A stretch of 54,393 nt of DNA from Actinomadura sp. HBU206391 (lineage in GTDB: Bacteria > Actinomycetota > Actinomycetes > Streptosporangiales > Streptosporangiaceae), in NCBI RefSeq assembly GCF_014323665.1, contig NZ_JABVEB010000027.1, positions 1-54,393 on the forward strand. Reading direction: 5' to 3'. Each line of letters opens with the position of its first letter. Within the stretch, counting starts at the first letter, position 1. The notes beneath the pieces are model-generated. The model did no database searches. It saw only the letters and a list, made by a program, of their open reading frames with translations, and was not told the origin of the DNA. This document shows positions 1-8,645 of this stretch, piece by piece. Made by a program: the position numbers and the translations under genes.

Positions 1-1
1 A

Positions 2-187
2 CGGCTGCGCGGCCACGAGTTCCACCGCACCGCCGTCCGGCCCGGCCACGGACCGGTCCCGGCGTGGCAGTGGTCCACGGCCGGTCCCGAGGGGTTCGTG
101 CACCGCGGCTGCGTCGCCTCCTATCTGCATCTGCACTGGGCCGGGAGCCCACAGGCGGCGCGACGATTCGTGGAGGCCTGCGCATGA
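2..187 (+). CDS. cobB: Cobyrinate a,c-diamide synthase, C-terminal end (partial)
   Basis: The window opens inside this gene; only the last 61 residues are present. They contain the GHEFH stretch and the final SYLHLHW segment that carries the glutaminase-domain histidine of CobB/CbiA-type amidotransferases. The family uses glutamine and ATP to amidate the a and c side chains of cobyrinate in the cytoplasm. The stop (TGA 185-187) overlaps the ATG of the next gene by 4 nt, so it is the upstream member of the cobalamin operon. The family call rests on a short tail, but the motif and the neighbours agree. Confidence 0.8.
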   Translation, partial: RLRGHEFHRTAVRPGHGPVPAWQWSTAGPEGFVHRGCVASYLHLHWAGSPQAARRFVEACA

Positions 188-942
188 CCGTCGACATTCA
201 GGCCCGGCCGGGCGCGACGCGGCGGCTGATCGGGGTGGGGCTCGGCCCCGGCGACCCGGAGCTCGTCACCGTCAAGGCGCTCCGGGTGCTGCGCGAGGCC
301 GACGTGGTGCTCGCCCCGGTCATGGCCCTTGACGAGCAGGGCCGCGCCGAGGCGGTCGCCGGCGCCCACGGCATCGAGGTCACCCGGGTCGTCTTCGCGC
401 TGAGCGACCGCGGCGGCGTCACCGAGCGGCGGGCGGCCGCCTGGGACGACGCCGCCGGCAGAGTGGCGGCCGAGTTCGCGGCGGGCGCGCGGACGGTGGC
501 GTTCGTGACCATCGGGGACCCCAACGTGTACTCCACGTTCACCTACCTGGCGCAGACCGTGCGCGCCGGGCTGGCGGAGGTCGCCGTCGAGACCGTGCCC
601 GGCATCACCGCCATGCAGGATCTGGCGGCCCGCTCCTCGACCGTGCTCGCCGAGGGCGCCGAGTCGGTCGTGCTGCTGCCGCTGACCGGCGGAGCAGAGA
701 CGCTCCGGCAGGCTCTGGAGGTCTGCGACACCGTCGTCGCCTACAAGTTCGGCGGCGTCGCGACCGACGTGCACGAGGTGCTCAAGGAGACCGGACGGCT
801 GGACGACGCCGTCTACGGAGCCCGTCTCGGCCTGCCCGGCGAGGAGGTACGGGCGGCCCGCGACATCGATGGCCCGCTCCCGTACCTGTCCACGCTGCTC
901 GTGCCCGGACGCCGCGACACACGAGGAGGAAAGCTCCGATGA
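184..942 (+). CDS. cobI: Precorrin-2 C20-methyltransferase
   Basis: SAM-dependent methyltransferase of 252 aa that adds the C-20 methyl group to precorrin-2 (or its cobalt form, CbiL). The tetrapyrrole-methylase fold shows in GLGPGDPEL near residue 20, TIGDPNVYST near 110 and VPGITAMQ near 138; the GDPNVYST form is characteristic of CobI/CbiL. An in-frame start exists at 64, but the ATG at 184 gives the family's usual length and the ATGA overlap with cobB seen through the rest of the operon. It ends in an ATGA overlap with cobM. It acts before cobM and cbiD in the same pathway. Confidence 0.92.
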   Translation: MTVDIQARPGATRRLIGVGLGPGDPELVTVKALRVLREADVVLAPVMALDEQGRAEAVAGAHGIEVTRVVFALSDRGGVTERRAAAWDDAAGRVAAEFAAGARTVAFVTIGDPNVYSTFTYLAQTVRAGLAEVAVETVPGITAMQDLAARSSTVLAEGAESVVLLPLTGGAETLRQALEVCDTVVAYKFGGVATDVHEVLKETGRLDDAVYGARLGLPGEEVRAARDIDGPLPYLSTLLVPGRRDTRGGKLR

Positions 943-1754
943 AGGAGACCACGACCGGCAAGGTGATTTTCGTCGGCGCAGGGCCCGGAGCGGCGGACCT
1001 GCTGACCTTCCGCGCCGCGCGCGCGATCGCCGACGCCGACGTGGTGATCTGGGCGGCCAGCCTGGTGCATCCCGACGTGCTCGGCCACGCCCGCGCCGAC
1101 GCCGAGATCATCGACTCCGCGCTGCTGCCGATGGAAGGGGTGCTGCCCCACTACCGGCGGGCCGCGGCCGAGGGGCTGACGATCGCGCGCATCCACTCGG
1201 GCGACCCGGCCCTGTGGGGGGCGCTGCAGGAACAGCTCGACCGCTGCGACGAGCTCGGCCTGGAGACCGAGATCGTCCCCGGGGTGTCGAGCTTCAGCGC
1301 GGTCGCGGCGCGGGTGGGGCGGGAGCTCACCATCCCCGAGGTCGCGCAGTCGGTCATCCTCACCAGGCTCGGCGGCGGCAAGACGCCGATGCCCCCGGGT
1401 GAGGAGGTCCGCGAGTTCGCCAGGCACGGCACCACGATGGCGCTCTTCCTGTCCGCGGCGCGCTCAAGGCAGTTGCAGGAGGAGCTCATCGAGGGCGGTT
1501 ACCCGCCCGGCACCCCCTGTGTCGTCGCCTACCAGTGCTCGTGGCCGGACGAGCTCATCGTGCGCTGCGACCTCGGCGAGCTGGCCGACACGATCAAAGA
1601 GCACCGGCTGTGGAAGCACACGCTCGTGCTCGTCGGCCCGGCGCTGGAGGCGGGCGGCACCCGCTCGCACCTCTACCACCCCGGTCACTTCCACGGTTTC
1701 CGGCGCGCCGAGCGCACAGCGCGGCGGGAACTCCGGGAGGGTCGGCGACCATGA
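939..1754 (+). CDS. cobM: Precorrin-4 C11-methyltransferase
   Basis: A 271-aa tetrapyrrole methylase. VGAGPGAADLLT lies at about residues 11-22, SGDPALWGAL near 87 and VPGVSSFSA near 113, the CobM/CbiF pattern. It methylates C-11 of (cobalt-)precorrin-4. A clear Shine-Dalgarno GAGGAGGA lies just upstream of the ATG at 939, inside the end of cobI, and the stop overlaps the ATG of cbiD. Start, length and overlaps are all typical, so there is little doubt about this call. Confidence 0.93.
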   Translation: MKETTTGKVIFVGAGPGAADLLTFRAARAIADADVVIWAASLVHPDVLGHARADAEIIDSALLPMEGVLPHYRRAAAEGLTIARIHSGDPALWGALQEQLDRCDELGLETEIVPGVSSFSAVAARVGRELTIPEVAQSVILTRLGGGKTPMPPGEEVREFARHGTTMALFLSAARSRQLQEELIEGGYPPGTPCVVAYQCSWPDELIVRCDLGELADTIKEHRLWKHTLVLVGPALEAGGTRSHLYHPGHFHGFRRAERTARRELREGRRP

Positions 1755-2965
1755 ACGAGCATCCCGAGCTGCGTGAACCGGACCTGCCGCGCACCATGAA
1801 GGTGCGCCAGAAGGCGCTGCGGACCGGCTGGACGACGGGCAGCTGCGCGTCGGCCGCCGCCAAGGCCGCCACACTGCTGCTCCGCGGTGACGAGATGCCG
1901 GGGTACGTCGAGATCGGCCTACCGTCCGGCAACCGGGTGACCTTCGCCGTGGAGAGCCCCGACAGCGACGAAGAGCGGACCCGGGCGTCCGCCGTGGTGG
2001 TCAAGGACGCGGGCGACGACCCCGACGTCACCCACGGCGCGCACATCACCGCCACCGTCAGCTGGCGGGCCGATCCCGGGATCCAGCTCGACGGCGGTGA
2101 GGGCGTGGGAGTCGTGACCAAGCCCGGCCTCGGTCTGGAGCTCGGCGGCCCGGCCATCAACCCCGTGCCACGCCAGATGATCACTCAGGCGGTGGCGGAG
2201 GCTCTGGACGCGCCCGCCGGCGCGGCACCGGAGCGGGTGGCCGAGCCGGGATCCGGCCGGGGCGTACGGGTGGTGATCTCGGTCCCCGGGGGCGAGGTCA
2301 TGGCCCGCAAGACGACCAACAAGCGGCTCGGCATCCTCGGCGGCATCTCCATCCTCGGTACGACCGGCATCGTGCGGCCCTTCTCGACCGCGTCGTGGCG
2401 GGCCAGCGTCGAGCAGGCCGTCTCGGTGCTCGCGGCGCAGGGGGAGAAGACCCTGGTGCTGTGCACCGGCGGGCGCACCGAGCGGGGCGCCATGAAGCTG
2501 CTGCCGAAACTGCCCGACGTGTGCTTCGTCGAGGTGGGCGACTTCACGGGCGCCGCGCTGCGCCGTGCCGTCGAGCACGGGGTCACCCAGGTGGTCTTCG
2601 TCGGCATGGTCGGCAAACTCACCAAGCTCGCCTCCGGCGTGCTGATGACGCACTACACCCGCTCGCGGGTGTCCACCGAACTGCTCGGCGAGATCACCAC
2701 CGACATGGGCGGCTCGGCCGAGCTGGCCGCCGAGGTCGCACAGGCCAACACCGCCCGGCACGCGTACGAGCTCTGGGAGTCCGCCGGCGTGCTCGGTCCC
2801 TGCGGCCGGGAGTTGTGCAGGCGGGTCGCCGGCGTGCTGGAGCGCTACGCCGACACGGCCGTCGCCGGCGGCGAGGGCCGGGTCGCCGCGCAGGTCGTCC
2901 TGGTCGACTTCACCGGCCAGCGCATGATCGGCATGTTCGGGCGGCTGGCGCGGGGACCCTCATGA
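1751..2965 (+). CDS. cbiD: Cobalt-precorrin-5B C1-methyltransferase
   Basis: A 404-aa CbiD family protein that methylates C-1 of the corrin ring. The family signature GWTTGSCASAAAKAA starts near residue 25. CbiD is the marker of the cobalt-early (anaerobic-type) route, where it replaces CobF. The ATG at 1751 makes an ATGA overlap with cobM; a second in-frame ATG (MKVRQKALRTGWTTG) 15 codons later is possible. The end overlaps cobL by 4 nt. An open frame begins far upstream inside cobM, but that extension is only cobM read out of frame. Confidence 0.92.
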   Translation: MNEHPELREPDLPRTMKVRQKALRTGWTTGSCASAAAKAATLLLRGDEMPGYVEIGLPSGNRVTFAVESPDSDEERTRASAVVVKDAGDDPDVTHGAHITATVSWRADPGIQLDGGEGVGVVTKPGLGLELGGPAINPVPRQMITQAVAEALDAPAGAAPERVAEPGSGRGVRVVISVPGGEVMARKTTNKRLGILGGISILGTTGIVRPFSTASWRASVEQAVSVLAAQGEKTLVLCTGGRTERGAMKLLPKLPDVCFVEVGDFTGAALRRAVEHGVTQVVFVGMVGKLTKLASGVLMTHYTRSRVSTELLGEITTDMGGSAELAAEVAQANTARHAYELWESAGVLGPCGRELCRRVAGVLERYADTAVAGGEGRVAAQVVLVDFTGQRMIGMFGRLARGPS

Positions 2966-4203
2966 TCACGGTGATCGGATACGACGGCGCCGCGCTCTCC
3001 GCGCAGGCTCGGCAGCGGCTCGAGTCGGCCGCGCTCGTGGTCGGCGGGACCCGTCAGCTCGGCGCGGTACGACCGCCCGCCGGGGCACGCCGGATCGTCA
3101 TGGGCGATGTGAGCGCCGCCCTCGGCGAGATCAATGCCGTGCACCCTCCGCCTCCCACGCGGACGACCGCGAGATCACCGCAGGACATGGGTGATCTGCC
3201 CGATGTCGTGGTGCTGGCGAGCGGCGACCCGGGGTTCTTCGGGATCGTACGGGCGCTGCGCGAGCGCGGGCACGACCCCGAGGTGCTGCCCGCCGTCTCG
3301 TCGGTCGCGCTGGCGTTCGCCCGGGCCGGTCTGCCCTGGGACGACGCCCTCGTGGTCTCGGCGCACGGCCGCGAGCTTCGGCGTGCCGTCAACGCCTGCC
3401 GTGCCCACCCCAAGGTCGCAGTGCTGACCGCTCCAGGCGCCGGCCCGGCCGAGCTGGCACGCGAGCTCGCCCCGCAGACCCCGCGGTCGTTCGTCGTGTG
3501 TGAGGATCTCGGCGGACCGGACGAGCGGGTCACCCGCTGCCGCCCCGCCGAGGCCACCACCCGCACTTGGCGCCACCCCAACGTCGTCCTGGTCCTCGAC
3601 GCGGGGCGCGTGACCGGCGCCAAGCGCTGGCTCGCGGGCGCCGGCCCGGGCCCGGCCGGATGGGCTCTGCCCGAATCCGCGTTCGAACACCGCAACTCCG
3701 TCGTCACCAAGGCCGAGGTACGAGCCTTCGCGCTGGCCAGGCTCGGCCCGCGGGTCGGTGACCTGGTCTGGGACATCGGCTCGGGCAGCGGCTCGGTCGC
3801 CATCGAGTGCGCCCGGTTCGGCGCCGCCGTCATCGCGGTCGAGAGGGACGCCGCCTCGTGCGACCGGATCCGGCACAACGTGCGTGCGCACCACGTCAAG
3901 GTGGCGGTGTCGCGCGGCGACGCACCGGCCGTGCTCGACCACCTGCCCGATCCGGACGCGGTCTTCGTCGGCGGCGGCGGCCCCGACGTGGTGGCCGCCT
4001 GCGCCGCCCGGGCGCTGCGCTCGGTGGTGGTCGCGCTCGCCGCCGTCGAACGCGTGCGGCCGTCGCTCGACGCGCTCGCCGCGGCCGGCCTCACCGCCGA
4101 CGCCGTACAACTGCAGGCCAACCGGCTGTCGGCGCTGCCCGGCGACGTGCACCGGCTGGCCGCGGGCAATCCCGTCTTCGTCGTCTGGGGAACACGTGAG
4201 TGA
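2962..4203 (+). CDS. cobL: Precorrin-6Y C5,15-methyltransferase (decarboxylating), CbiE-CbiT fusion
   Basis: A bifunctional 413-aa protein. The N-terminal half (about 1-200) is a CbiE-type tetrapyrrole methylase with SGDPGFFGIV near residue 88. The C-terminal half is a CbiT-type Rossmann methyltransferase with DIGSGSGSVAIE near 270. Together they methylate C-5 and C-15 and remove the C-12 acetate carboxyl. The ATG overlaps cbiD's stop. In anaerobic-pathway organisms CbiE and CbiT are often separate; the fusion is normal in actinobacteria. The next gene starts at its stop codon. Confidence 0.92.
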   Translation: MITVIGYDGAALSAQARQRLESAALVVGGTRQLGAVRPPAGARRIVMGDVSAALGEINAVHPPPPTRTTARSPQDMGDLPDVVVLASGDPGFFGIVRALRERGHDPEVLPAVSSVALAFARAGLPWDDALVVSAHGRELRRAVNACRAHPKVAVLTAPGAGPAELARELAPQTPRSFVVCEDLGGPDERVTRCRPAEATTRTWRHPNVVLVLDAGRVTGAKRWLAGAGPGPAGWALPESAFEHRNSVVTKAEVRAFALARLGPRVGDLVWDIGSGSGSVAIECARFGAAVIAVERDAASCDRIRHNVRAHHVKVAVSRGDAPAVLDHLPDPDAVFVGGGGPDVVAACAARALRSVVVALAAVERVRPSLDALAAAGLTADAVQLQANRLSALPGDVHRLAAGNPVFVVWGTRE

Positions 4204-4207
4204 GCAC

Positions 4208-5929
4208 ATGATCGGTGTCGTGGCGGCGACCGCGAGCGGCCGCACCGCGGCGGCCGCGCTGGCCGTCGCGTGGCCGGGCGAGGTCCGCTCGTTCACCGAG
4301 GGCAAAGCCGGTGACGCGCTGCGCGAGGCGTGGCGCGAGTGCGACAGCGTGGTCAGTTTCCTCGCGGTCGGCGCCACCGTACGGGTCCTCGCACCGCTGA
4401 TCGGGAACAAGACGAGCGATCCCGCGGTCGTCTGCGTCGATGAGTCGATGCGCTTCGCGGTCGCCGTGCTCGGCGGCCATCACGGTGCGAACACCCTGGC
4501 CAACCGGCTGAGCGGCGTGTTCGGCTGCCTGCCCGTGGTGACCACGGCCACCGACGCCGCCGGGGTGCCCTCTCTGGACACATTCGGCGCCGACCTCGGC
4601 TTCACGGTCGAGAACCCGTGGATGCTCGCCCGGGTCGGTGCCGCCGTACTGTCGGGCGAGCCCGTCGCGCTGGCCGACCAGGGACCCTGGCCGGTTCCCC
4701 CGCTGCCGGGCAATGTCGCGGCGGCCGACGGCGCCGGCGCGCGGGTGCTCATCCGGATCGACGACCTGGACGTCACGTGGTTCTCCGATCCCGAGGCGAC
4801 CTTGCTGGTCCGGCCGAAGTCCCTCGTCGTGGGGGTCGGCGCCGCACGGGGCGTGCCGGCGGAGGAGGTGGGCCGGCTCATCGACACGGCGCTGGCCGAC
4901 GAGGGCCTCGCGCCGGCGTCGGTGCAGTGCGTCGCCACCGTCGACCTCAAGGCCGACGAGGAGGGCCTGCTGGAGGCCGCTCGGGAACGCGGCTGGGAAG
5001 TGATCACGTTCCCGGCGGACGCGCTCGCCGTGATCGAGGTGCCGAATCCCTCCGAGATCGTGCGCGCCGAGGTCGGCACGCCGAGCGTGGCCGAGGCGGC
5101 CGCGATCCTCGGCGCCCGTACGCACGGCCGGGCCGCCGAACTCGTCGTCGGCAAGCGCAAGTCGGCGGCCGCCACGGTCGCCGTCGCACGGCTGACCCCC
5201 AAGGGCCGGCTGACGCTCGTGGGGCTCGGGCCGGGCGCCCTCGACCTGGTAACCCCGCGTGCCGAACAGGCGCTGCGGCGGGCGTCGGTGGTCGTGGGCC
5301 TGGACCAGTACGTCGACCAGATCCGCGACCTGCTCCGCCCCGGCACCAGGACCATCGAGAGCGGCCTCGGCCAGGAGGAGGAACGGGCCCGTACGGCCGT
5401 GGAGGAGGCGGAGCGCGGGCACGCGGTCGCGCTCGTCGGCTCCGGCGACGCCGGGGTCTACGCGATGGCGGCTCCCGCGCTCGGGTTCGCCTCGGCCGAC
5501 ATCGTCGTCGAGGGCGTGCCCGGCATCACCGCCGCTGTGGCGGCCTCCGGCCTGCTCGGCGCCCCCCTCGGCCACGACCACGCCTACATCTCGCTCTCCG
5601 ACCTGCACACCCCGTGGGAGGTCATCGAGCGGCGGGTGCGCGCAGCCGCCGAGGGCGATTTCACGGTGTGCTTCTACAACCCGCGCAGCCGCGCGCGCGA
5701 CTGGCAGCTGCCGAAGGCTCTGTCGATCCTCGCCGAGCACCGGCCGCCCGGCACTCCCGTCGGGTACGTGCGCAACGCCGCCCGTCCCGGGCAGAGCGTG
5801 ACGCTGACCACGCTGGAAGAAGTGGACCCCGGCCGGGTCGACATGTTCACCGTGGTGATCGTCGGGTCCAGCCGCAGCCGGACGGTGGCGGGACGATTTG
5901 TCACCCCCCGGGGGTATACATGGGCGTAG
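4208..5929 (+). CDS. cobJ: CbiG-CbiH fusion: cobalt-precorrin-5A hydrolase and precorrin-3B C17-methyltransferase
   Basis: A 573-aa bifunctional protein. Residues about 1-310 match CbiG, which opens the delta-lactone and releases acetaldehyde (LGGHHGANTLANRLS near 92 is typical). From about 332 there is a CbiH/CobJ methylase (LVGLGPGALDLVTPRA, SGDAGVYAMA near 412, VPGITAAVAASG). The CbiH part methylates C-17 and drives ring contraction. GTG at 4196 (V-S-E-H before the ATG) is an alternative start that would overlap cobL as GTGAGTGA. The stop lies 10 nt inside the ferredoxin gene. CbiG supports a cobalt-early pathway. Confidence 0.9.
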   Translation: MIGVVAATASGRTAAAALAVAWPGEVRSFTEGKAGDALREAWRECDSVVSFLAVGATVRVLAPLIGNKTSDPAVVCVDESMRFAVAVLGGHHGANTLANRLSGVFGCLPVVTTATDAAGVPSLDTFGADLGFTVENPWMLARVGAAVLSGEPVALADQGPWPVPPLPGNVAAADGAGARVLIRIDDLDVTWFSDPEATLLVRPKSLVVGVGAARGVPAEEVGRLIDTALADEGLAPASVQCVATVDLKADEEGLLEAARERGWEVITFPADALAVIEVPNPSEIVRAEVGTPSVAEAAAILGARTHGRAAELVVGKRKSAAATVAVARLTPKGRLTLVGLGPGALDLVTPRAEQALRRASVVVGLDQYVDQIRDLLRPGTRTIESGLGQEEERARTAVEEAERGHAVALVGSGDAGVYAMAAPALGFASADIVVEGVPGITAAVAASGLLGAPLGHDHAYISLSDLHTPWEVIERRVRAAAEGDFTVCFYNPRSRARDWQLPKALSILAEHRPPGTPVGYVRNAARPGQSVTLTTLEEVDPGRVDMFTVVIVGSSRSRTVAGRFVTPRGYTWA

Positions 5930-6108
5930 ACCTCAAGGTGGTCGTCACCTCGCGCTGCCAGGGTTGCGGCGCCTGCCTGCTGACCTGCCCCGAACACGCC
6001 ATCCGCCCGCACGGCGAGCCGCTGCTCGTGCTCGACGATCTCTGCACCGGCTGCGGTGAGTGCGTCGAGATCTGCCCCGTCGACGCGATCGAGGAAATCA
6101 CCCCATGA
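5920..6108 (+). CDS. Small 2x[4Fe-4S] ferredoxin within the cobalamin operon
   Basis: A 62-aa protein with two classical clusters, CQGCGACLLTCP and CTGCGECVEICP, so a bacterial-type ferredoxin. It overlaps cbiGH by 10 nt and cbiC by 4 nt, so it is surely co-translated with the corrin genes. Its redox job is not shown by the sequence. It could supply electrons to a ring-modifying step (no precorrin-6A reductase lies in the window) or to the cobalt reduction that precedes adenosylation. The GGGG run in front of the ATG serves as ribosome binding site. Confidence 0.9.
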   Translation: MGVDLKVVVTSRCQGCGACLLTCPEHAIRPHGEPLLVLDDLCTGCGECVEICPVDAIEEITP

Positions 6109-6734
6109 GCACGCGCCAACCGCACCCGATCGAGGTGCGGTCGTACGAGATCCTGCGCTCCCGGATCGACCTGTCGACGATGCCGCCCCTGCGCCGGGCG
6201 GTCGTCGAGCGCGTGATCCACGCCACCGCCGATCTGGAGTACGCCACCGACATCGTCGCCGACGAGGCCGATCTGGAGCGGGGGCTGGCCGCTTTGCGGG
6301 CGGGCGCACCGCTCGTCACCGATGTGGCCATGGTCGCCGCCGGCGTGACCGCCCGTGCGGCGGTCTGCCGCATCGGCGACCCGGCCGCGGCGCGGACGGC
6401 CCGCGACGCCGGGATCACCCGGTCGGCCGCGGCCGTACGGCTGGCGTACGCGGAGATGGGGCCCGGGGCGGTCTGGGCGGTCGGCTGCGCGCCCACCGCG
6501 CTCGAAGAGATCATCTCGCTCGGGGTCGCGCCCGCGCTGGTCGTCGGCCTGCCGGTCGGGTTCGTCGGCGCGGCCGAGGCCAAGGCCGCGCTGAGGGCGA
6601 GCGGGCTGCCCCAGCTCAGCAACGTCTCAGAGAAGGGCGGCTCGGCCCAGGCGGCGGCCGCGGTGAACGCGCTGCTGTACGCCGGCGACGATCACGAAGC
6701 CGACCGCGAAGCCGCATGCGAGGAGGACCGGTGA
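6105..6734 (+). CDS. cbiC: Precorrin-8X methylmutase
   Basis: A 209-aa CobH/CbiC protein that moves the methyl group from C-11 to C-12 to give (cobalt-)hydrogenobyrinate. ERVIHATAD holds the catalytic His at residue 39, and VGCAPTALEEI and GLPVGFVGAAEAK are family stretches. The ATG overlaps the ferredoxin stop (ATGA) and the TGA overlaps the GTG of cbiX. Length and motifs are standard. Confidence 0.93.
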   Translation: MSTRQPHPIEVRSYEILRSRIDLSTMPPLRRAVVERVIHATADLEYATDIVADEADLERGLAALRAGAPLVTDVAMVAAGVTARAAVCRIGDPAAARTARDAGITRSAAAVRLAYAEMGPGAVWAVGCAPTALEEIISLGVAPALVVGLPVGFVGAAEAKAALRASGLPQLSNVSEKGGSAQAAAAVNALLYAGDDHEADREAACEEDR

Positions 6735-7645
6735 AGCCGCCGCTGCTGATCGTCGGGCACGGGACCCGCGACGACGAGGGAGTCGCCGAGTTCGGGAGGT
6801 TCGTCGGGCGGCTGCGCGACCGGATGCCGGTCGAGGTCGCCGGGGGATTCATCGAGCTGTCGCAGCCGCCGCTGACCGACGCGGTCGCCGAGCTCTTCGA
6901 GCGCGGGCACCGGCGCGTCGCCGCCGTGCCGCTGGTCCTGGTCGCCGCAGGGCATGGCAAGGGCGACATCCCCGCCGCCATGAACCGCGAACTGACGCGC
7001 CATCCCGGGCTGTCCTACGCGTACGGGCGGCCGCTCGGCCCGCATCCCACCCTGCTGTCCCTGCTGGAGGAGCGGCTGACCGCCGTACTCGACCCGGCCG
7101 AGCGGGCCGGCACCGCCGTCCTGCTGGTGGGCCGCGGTTCCACCGACCCCGACGCCAACGCCGAGGTGCACAAGGTGGCCCGGCTGTTCTGGGAGACGCG
7201 GTGGGCCGGGGGACGGGCCGGGGCAGCGGAGGGCGGCGGTGGCCACGGCACCGAACCCGCGTTCGTGTCCCTGGCCTGGCCGGGGGTCTCTGAGGGTCTG
7301 GAACGCTGCCGCCGGCTCGGCGCCCGGCGCGTCGTCGTCCTGCCGTACTTCCTGTTCCCCGGGGTGCTGCCGGACCGCGTGGCGGCGCAGGCGCGCGAGT
7401 ACGCCGCCGGCCACCCCGAGCTCGACGTACGGTGCGCGGACGTGATCGGCGACTGCGACGGGCTGGCCGACCTGGTGGCGGAGCGGTACGAGGAGGCGCT
7501 CGCCGGGGACATCCGGATGAACTGCGACACCTGCGTGTACCGGATCGCCATGCCCGGCTTCGCCGACCGCCTCGGCGCCCCGCAGCGCCCGCACCATCAC
7601 CCCGACGACCCCACCCACGGCCACGGCCATGCCCACGCCCACTGA
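6731..7645 (+). CDS. cbiX: Sirohydrochlorin cobaltochelatase, long CbiX form with His-rich tail
   Basis: A 304-aa class II chelatase that inserts Co2+ into sirohydrochlorin, the first committed cobalt-early step. LLIVGHGTRDDEG gives His10, and VAAGHGKGDIP gives a second metal-handling His near residue 77; a second chelatase half follows. The C-terminus has MNCDTC near 263 (CxxC) and then a tail from about 288 with nine His (HHHPDD, HGHGHAHAH). GTG at 6731 with SD AGGAGG is the start; the ORF continues upstream only as a cbiC shadow. The last 17 nt overlap cobC. The tail probably binds or stores cobalt, as in CbiX(L). Confidence 0.88.
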   Translation: MKPPLLIVGHGTRDDEGVAEFGRFVGRLRDRMPVEVAGGFIELSQPPLTDAVAELFERGHRRVAAVPLVLVAAGHGKGDIPAAMNRELTRHPGLSYAYGRPLGPHPTLLSLLEERLTAVLDPAERAGTAVLLVGRGSTDPDANAEVHKVARLFWETRWAGGRAGAAEGGGGHGTEPAFVSLAWPGVSEGLERCRRLGARRVVVLPYFLFPGVLPDRVAAQAREYAAGHPELDVRCADVIGDCDGLADLVAERYEEALAGDIRMNCDTCVYRIAMPGFADRLGAPQRPHHHPDDPTHGHGHAHAH

Positions 7646-8645
7646 CCCCTTGGGGCATCACGGGGACGCCGAGGTCGACGGCCGCCTCGTGGACTTCGCG
7701 GTCAACGTGCGTGGCGGGACGCCGCCCGCCTGGCTGGCCGATCGGCTGCGCCGCTCCGTCGACGACCTGGCCGCCTATCCCCGGCCCGACCGGGCCTGCG
7801 CCGCCGTCGCCCGCCTGCACGGCCGGCCCGAGGAGGAGGTCCTGCTGACGGCGGGCGCGGCCGAGGCGTTCGTGTTGCTCGCCCGGGTGCTGGCGCCCCG
7901 GCGCGCGGTCGTGGTGCACCCGCAGTTCACCGAACCCGAGGCGGCGCTGCGGGCCGCCGGCCACCGGGTCGAGCGGGCCGTGCTGAACGGTGACTTCACC
8001 CTCGACCCTGCGGCGGTTCCCGCGGACGCCGATCTCGTCATGATCGGCAACCCGACCAATCCGACCTCGGTCCTGCATCGGGCGGCCGGTCTCCTCGCCC
8101 TCGTCCGGCCCGGCCGGCTGGTCGTGGTCGATGAGGCGTTCATGGACTGCGTGCCCGGCGAACCCGAGAGCCTGGCCTCGTCCGGAGGGCCGGGTCTGGC
8201 GGTCGTCCGCAGTCTCACCAAGACCTGGGGGCTGGCCGGGCTGAGGGCCGGGTACGTGCTCGCCGAGCCCGGCCTGATCGCCGAACTGGAGCGGGCGCAG
8301 CCGCTGTGGGCCGTGTCGACCCCCGCGCTCGTCGCGATCGAGGCATGCTGCTCGCCCGAGGCGGTCACCGAGGCCGGCGCCTGGGCCGTGGACCTCGGTG
8401 CCGAGCGCGAGCGGTTCGCCGGGGCCCTCGGCGCCCACGGCCTGCACGTGGTGCCGGAGCCCCGCGCGTCCTTCCTTTGCGTCCGTGGTCCCGAAGGGCT
8501 GCGCGCCCTGCTGCGCGAACGCGGTCACGCGGTGCGGCGAGGCGATACCTTTCCCGGGCTGGGTCCCGAGTGGGTGCGGATCGCGGTACGCGACACCCGC
8601 ACGAACGACAGCCTCCTGGAGGTACTTGATGACCTGGAACTCTGA
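7629..8645 (+). CDS. cobC: Threonine-phosphate decarboxylase / CobC-type aminotransferase
   Basis: A 338-aa fold-type I PLP enzyme related to histidinol-phosphate aminotransferase. SLTKTWGLAGLRAGY places the PLP lysine near residue 198, and GNPTNPTS and VVDEAFMDC are the usual cofactor-binding stretches. In B12 synthesis the family makes (R)-1-amino-2-propanol phosphate for the nucleotide loop. The ATG lies inside the His-rich 3' end of cbiX (17-nt overlap), and the end overlaps cobT by 17 nt. The position between cbiX and cobT rules out a histidine-biosynthesis role. Confidence 0.88.
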   Translation: MPTPTDPLGHHGDAEVDGRLVDFAVNVRGGTPPAWLADRLRRSVDDLAAYPRPDRACAAVARLHGRPEEEVLLTAGAAEAFVLLARVLAPRRAVVVHPQFTEPEAALRAAGHRVERAVLNGDFTLDPAAVPADADLVMIGNPTNPTSVLHRAAGLLALVRPGRLVVVDEAFMDCVPGEPESLASSGGPGLAVVRSLTKTWGLAGLRAGYVLAEPGLIAELERAQPLWAVSTPALVAIEACCSPEAVTEAGAWAVDLGAERERFAGALGAHGLHVVPEPRASFLCVRGPEGLRALLRERGHAVRRGDTFPGLGPEWVRIAVRDTRTNDSLLEVLDDLEL

